NCBI GenBank assembly: GCA_018678395.1
Contig: JAHHMJ010000057.1
Span: forward strand, 1 to 9,527
Source: Gemmatimonadota bacterium
GTDB taxonomy: Bacteria; Gemmatimonadota; Gemmatimonadetes; Longimicrobiales; Gaopeijiaceae
Direction of reading: 5' to 3'
Length of the DNA stretch: 9,527 nt
Both the position numbers and the translations under genes were made by a program. Below the pieces are notes generated by a model. That model was given only the letters and a program-made list of their open reading frames with translations. It ran no database searches and was not told the DNA's origin. Shown here in pieces: positions 7,819 through 9,527 of the stretch (positions within the stretch are counted from its first letter, which is position 1; every line of letters starts with the position of its first letter).

Positions 7819-7847
7819 AAGATGCGGCGGCGAACGGTCCCGTTCAA
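7819..7847 (-). promoter_or_regulatory. Candidate weak promoter for greA
   Basis: On the minus strand TTGAAC (7842-7847) and CATCTT (7819-7824) are 17 bp apart. The -35 match is good at four of six positions and the -10 is poor at three of six. If real, transcription begins near 7812 and the strong hairpin at 7761-7799 is inside the greA leader. Evidence is thin. Confidence 0.22.
7832..7845. promoter_or_regulatory. Operator-like 14-bp dyad upstream of greA
   Basis: GAACGG-TC-CCGTTC is a perfect palindromic dyad with 6-bp arms. It lies in the non-coding stretch between the permease stop (7862) and greA and overlaps the candidate -35 hexamer at 7842-7847. It could bind a dimeric regulator or be a short hairpin. 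No known regulon consensus is recognised. Confidence 0.3.
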
Positions 7848-7861
7848 GGTGCGCGTCCCGG

Positions 7862-9527
7862 CTACTCCGTACGCAACGCACGCATCGGGTCGACCGTTGC
7901 GGCGCGCCGAGCCGGCACCCATGCCGCCGCGAGGGCCACCATTCCCAACGCCGCCGGAATGCCGATGAACGTCGCCGCGTCCCAGGGGCGCACCCCGTAC
8001 AGGTATCCCGCCAACGGCACGGCCGCGGCCGCAGCCAGAAGGAGCCCTACGCCGATACCGACCCCGACGAGCCGCATGCCCGAGCCGACCAGCATGCGCA
8101 CGACCTCGCCTCCCGACGCGCCGAGCGAGACACGAATTCCGACCTCGCGTGTGCGGCGGGAGACCGCATGGCTCACCACGCCCCAGATCCCCACGGCGGC
8201 CAGGAGCAGGGCCAGCGCGCCGAAGATCGTCAGCAGGCCGGCCGCCATCCTCGGGGGGAAGAGCAGCAGCGCCAGATGCTCGTTCATGGTCTTCTGCTCC
8301 AGGAACACCAGATCGGGGTCGATGCGCTCCAGCACATCCAGTGCGGCTGCGAGCAACTCGTCCGCCGTCCCCTCGCCACGCACGACGAACTGCAGCCCAC
8401 CGAACATGGCTTCCGTGGCCATCTCGTACACGTACGGTCGAGGCTCTTCCCCGAGGGTCCGAACCTTGGTGTCCGCGGCGACGCCCACGATCCGGATCGG
8501 CTGATCACCGCCGCCGCGAATCGACAGGCCGAGCACGTCCCGACCCGGGTAGAACCGGTCGACGAAGGCCTGGCTGACGATGGCGACTCGGTCGCCGTTC
8601 AGGTCGTCGTCGGTGAACCGGCGCCCTCGGAGGAGCGGCACCCCCATGGTCTCGAAGTATTCGGGGCCCACACGCGCATTGTCGATGTCCCACCCACCCG
8701 ATGCCGAGGACGAAGGCGCGACGTCGGGCAACTCGTAGCTCTCCGTCTGCACCCCGACCCCGAGCGGGAGTCGATCCGCAACCGCCACCTGGGCGATACG
8801 CGGATCCGCCAAGAGGGCGTCCCGCATCCGAAGCGCGATGTCGGCCCGCTCCCGGGGCGTGTCGTATCCCGAAAGCTCCGTCATGGGCCAGACCATGGCC
8901 GCGGGCCCCACGTCGAACCCCGGATCGATGGACCGAGCCGCCTGCAGAGAACGCACGAACAGCCCAGCCCCCACCAGGAGCACGAACGAGAGGGCTATCT
9001 GTGCCACCACCAGGCCCCGGCGGAGGTCGAAACGCCGACCCCGAACGCGGGCCACGTCTCCCAGTTTGAGCGTCGGCGCGACATCCGGGTTCGTGGCCCG
9101 CAGCGCAGGGACGAGCCCGAAGAACAGGCCCGCGGCGAGGGAGATCAGACCCGTGAACGCCAGGACGGTCGAGTCGAGACTCACATCGATGGACACCGGA
9201 ATGGGAATCGGGGGCTGGAAGGCCATGATCACCCCCAGCATCCAGTTCGCCAGCAGCGCTCCCGCGACGCCGCCCAGCATGGCCAGCAGGGTCGTCTCCA
9301 CGAGGAGCTGTCGTACCAGGGTCCCTCGCCCCGCGCCCAGGGCGAGGCGCATGGCGATCTCCGTGCGTCGATCCTCGGCGCGCGCCAGCAGGAAGCTGGC
9401 CAGGTTCGTGCACGCGATGAGTAGAATCAGCCCGACGACCCCGAGCAGGAGCCCCGCCACCGGGGCCAGCCTGCCGTCGACGAGGGGATGCAACGACACG
9501 TCGCTGGTCGGAAGCGCCGACATGATG
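7862..9527 (-). CDS. ADOP/MacB-like FtsX permease (N-terminus outside window)
   Basis: The frame runs off the right edge, and the 555 residues present correspond to the middle and C-terminal part of a permease usually about 800 residues long. Counting from the first internal Met (9523): a helix with GLLLGVVGLILLIACTNLAS (24-43), then the first FtsX core with RRTEIAMRLALGAGRGTLVR (52-71). Further helices lie at about 122-140 and 170-191. A MacB-type periplasmic domain (about 200-415) includes PEYFETMGVPLLRGRRFTD. The second FtsX core (about 425-540) contains SRRTREVGIRVSLGASGGEV (455-474) and ends ARRAATVDPMRALRTE. This duplicated layout and these motifs match the acidobacterial duplicated orphan permease (ADOP) group, which are FtsX proteins often lacking a neighbouring ATPase. 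None follows here before greA; what precedes it lies outside the window. Role unknown; efflux is the usual assumption. Confidence 0.92.
   Translation of the reverse strand, partial: IMSALPTSDVSLHPLVDGRLAPVAGLLLGVVGLILLIACTNLASFLLARAEDRRTEIAMRLALGAGRGTLVRQLLVETTLLAMLGGVAGALLANWMLGVIMAFQPPIPIPVSIDVSLDSTVLAFTGLISLAAGLFFGLVPALRATNPDVAPTLKLGDVARVRGRRFDLRRGLVVAQIALSFVLLVGAGLFVRSLQAARSIDPGFDVGPAAMVWPMTELSGYDTPRERADIALRMRDALLADPRIAQVAVADRLPLGVGVQTESYELPDVAPSSSASGGWDIDNARVGPEYFETMGVPLLRGRRFTDDDLNGDRVAIVSQAFVDRFYPGRDVLGLSIRGGGDQPIRIVGVAADTKVRTLGEEPRPYVYEMATEAMFGGLQFVVRGEGTADELLAAALDVLERIDPDLVFLEQKTMNEHLALLLFPPRMAAGLLTIFGALALLLAAVGIWGVVSHAVSRRTREVGIRVSLGASGGEVVRMLVGSGMRLVGVGIGVGLLLAAAAAVPLAGYLYGVRPWDAATFIGIPAALGMVALAAAWVPARRAATVDPMRALRTE

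Noticed and set aside
7728..7922. N-terminal extension of GreA up to 7922
   Set aside because: The added residues do not resemble GreA, cross the strong hairpin and overlap the end of the permease gene. ATG 7727 has a good ribosome binding site.
7802..9424. Long plus-strand open frame (540 codons) opposite the ADOP permease
   Set aside because: Same pattern: composition-driven antisense frame with no domain, while the minus strand gives a clear FtsX permease.

Overview
This is a GC-rich, densely coded bacterial chromosomal window with no mobile elements, CRISPR arrays, tRNA or rRNA genes. Three gene types suggest Gemmatimonadota, Acidobacteriota or a related uncultured soil or marine lineage: an 'orphan' MacB/FtsX permease of the ADOP type, a PAL-like beta-propeller lipoprotein, and a HupE/UreJ protein with a large extracytoplasmic N-terminal domain. 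This placement is an inference from gene families and base composition; no phylogenetic marker settles it.

Layout, left to right. (1) Positions 1-1230, minus strand: a HupE/UreJ-family membrane protein, cut at its C-terminus by the window edge. (2) Positions 1231-1353: a divergent intergenic region with a candidate promoter and inverted repeats. (3) Positions 1354-2562, plus strand: a probable lipoprotein with a six-bladed NHL propeller. It resembles peptidyl-alpha-hydroxyglycine alpha-amidating lyase (PAL), and the zinc and catalytic residues of that enzyme appear to be kept. (4) Positions 2579-7115, minus strand, converging on gene 3: a three-gene operon read from high to low coordinates. 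It encodes an ABC ATPase, a 10-helix double-FtsX permease and an AttH/CrtC-type lipocalin-like protein. The genes overlap (GTGA) or nearly abut (beside ATGA), so they are probably translationally coupled. (5) Positions 7230-7727, minus strand: greA, the transcript cleavage factor. (6) Positions 7728-7861: a leader/intergenic region with a very strong 15-bp perfect hairpin and an operator-like dyad. (7) Positions 7862-9527, minus strand: an ADOP/MacB-like permease, cut at its N-terminus by the window edge.

How they work together. The ATPase, permease and lipocalin set looks like a MacB-superfamily machine that moves or extracts a hydrophobic molecule at the inner membrane and hands it to a periplasmic lipocalin-like partner. 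Its architecture recalls E. coli YbbAP, with an AttH protein in place of a thioesterase. The PAL-like lipoprotein is the least expected gene: a complete PAL active site is present, but no partner monooxygenase is visible here. The divergent HupE-like protein, with several membrane-associated histidines, may be a metal permease, but nothing here proves a link. Nothing in the window amounts to a clearly new multi-gene system. The best leads are the orphan PAL-like enzyme, the ABC-lipocalin operon and the structured greA leader.
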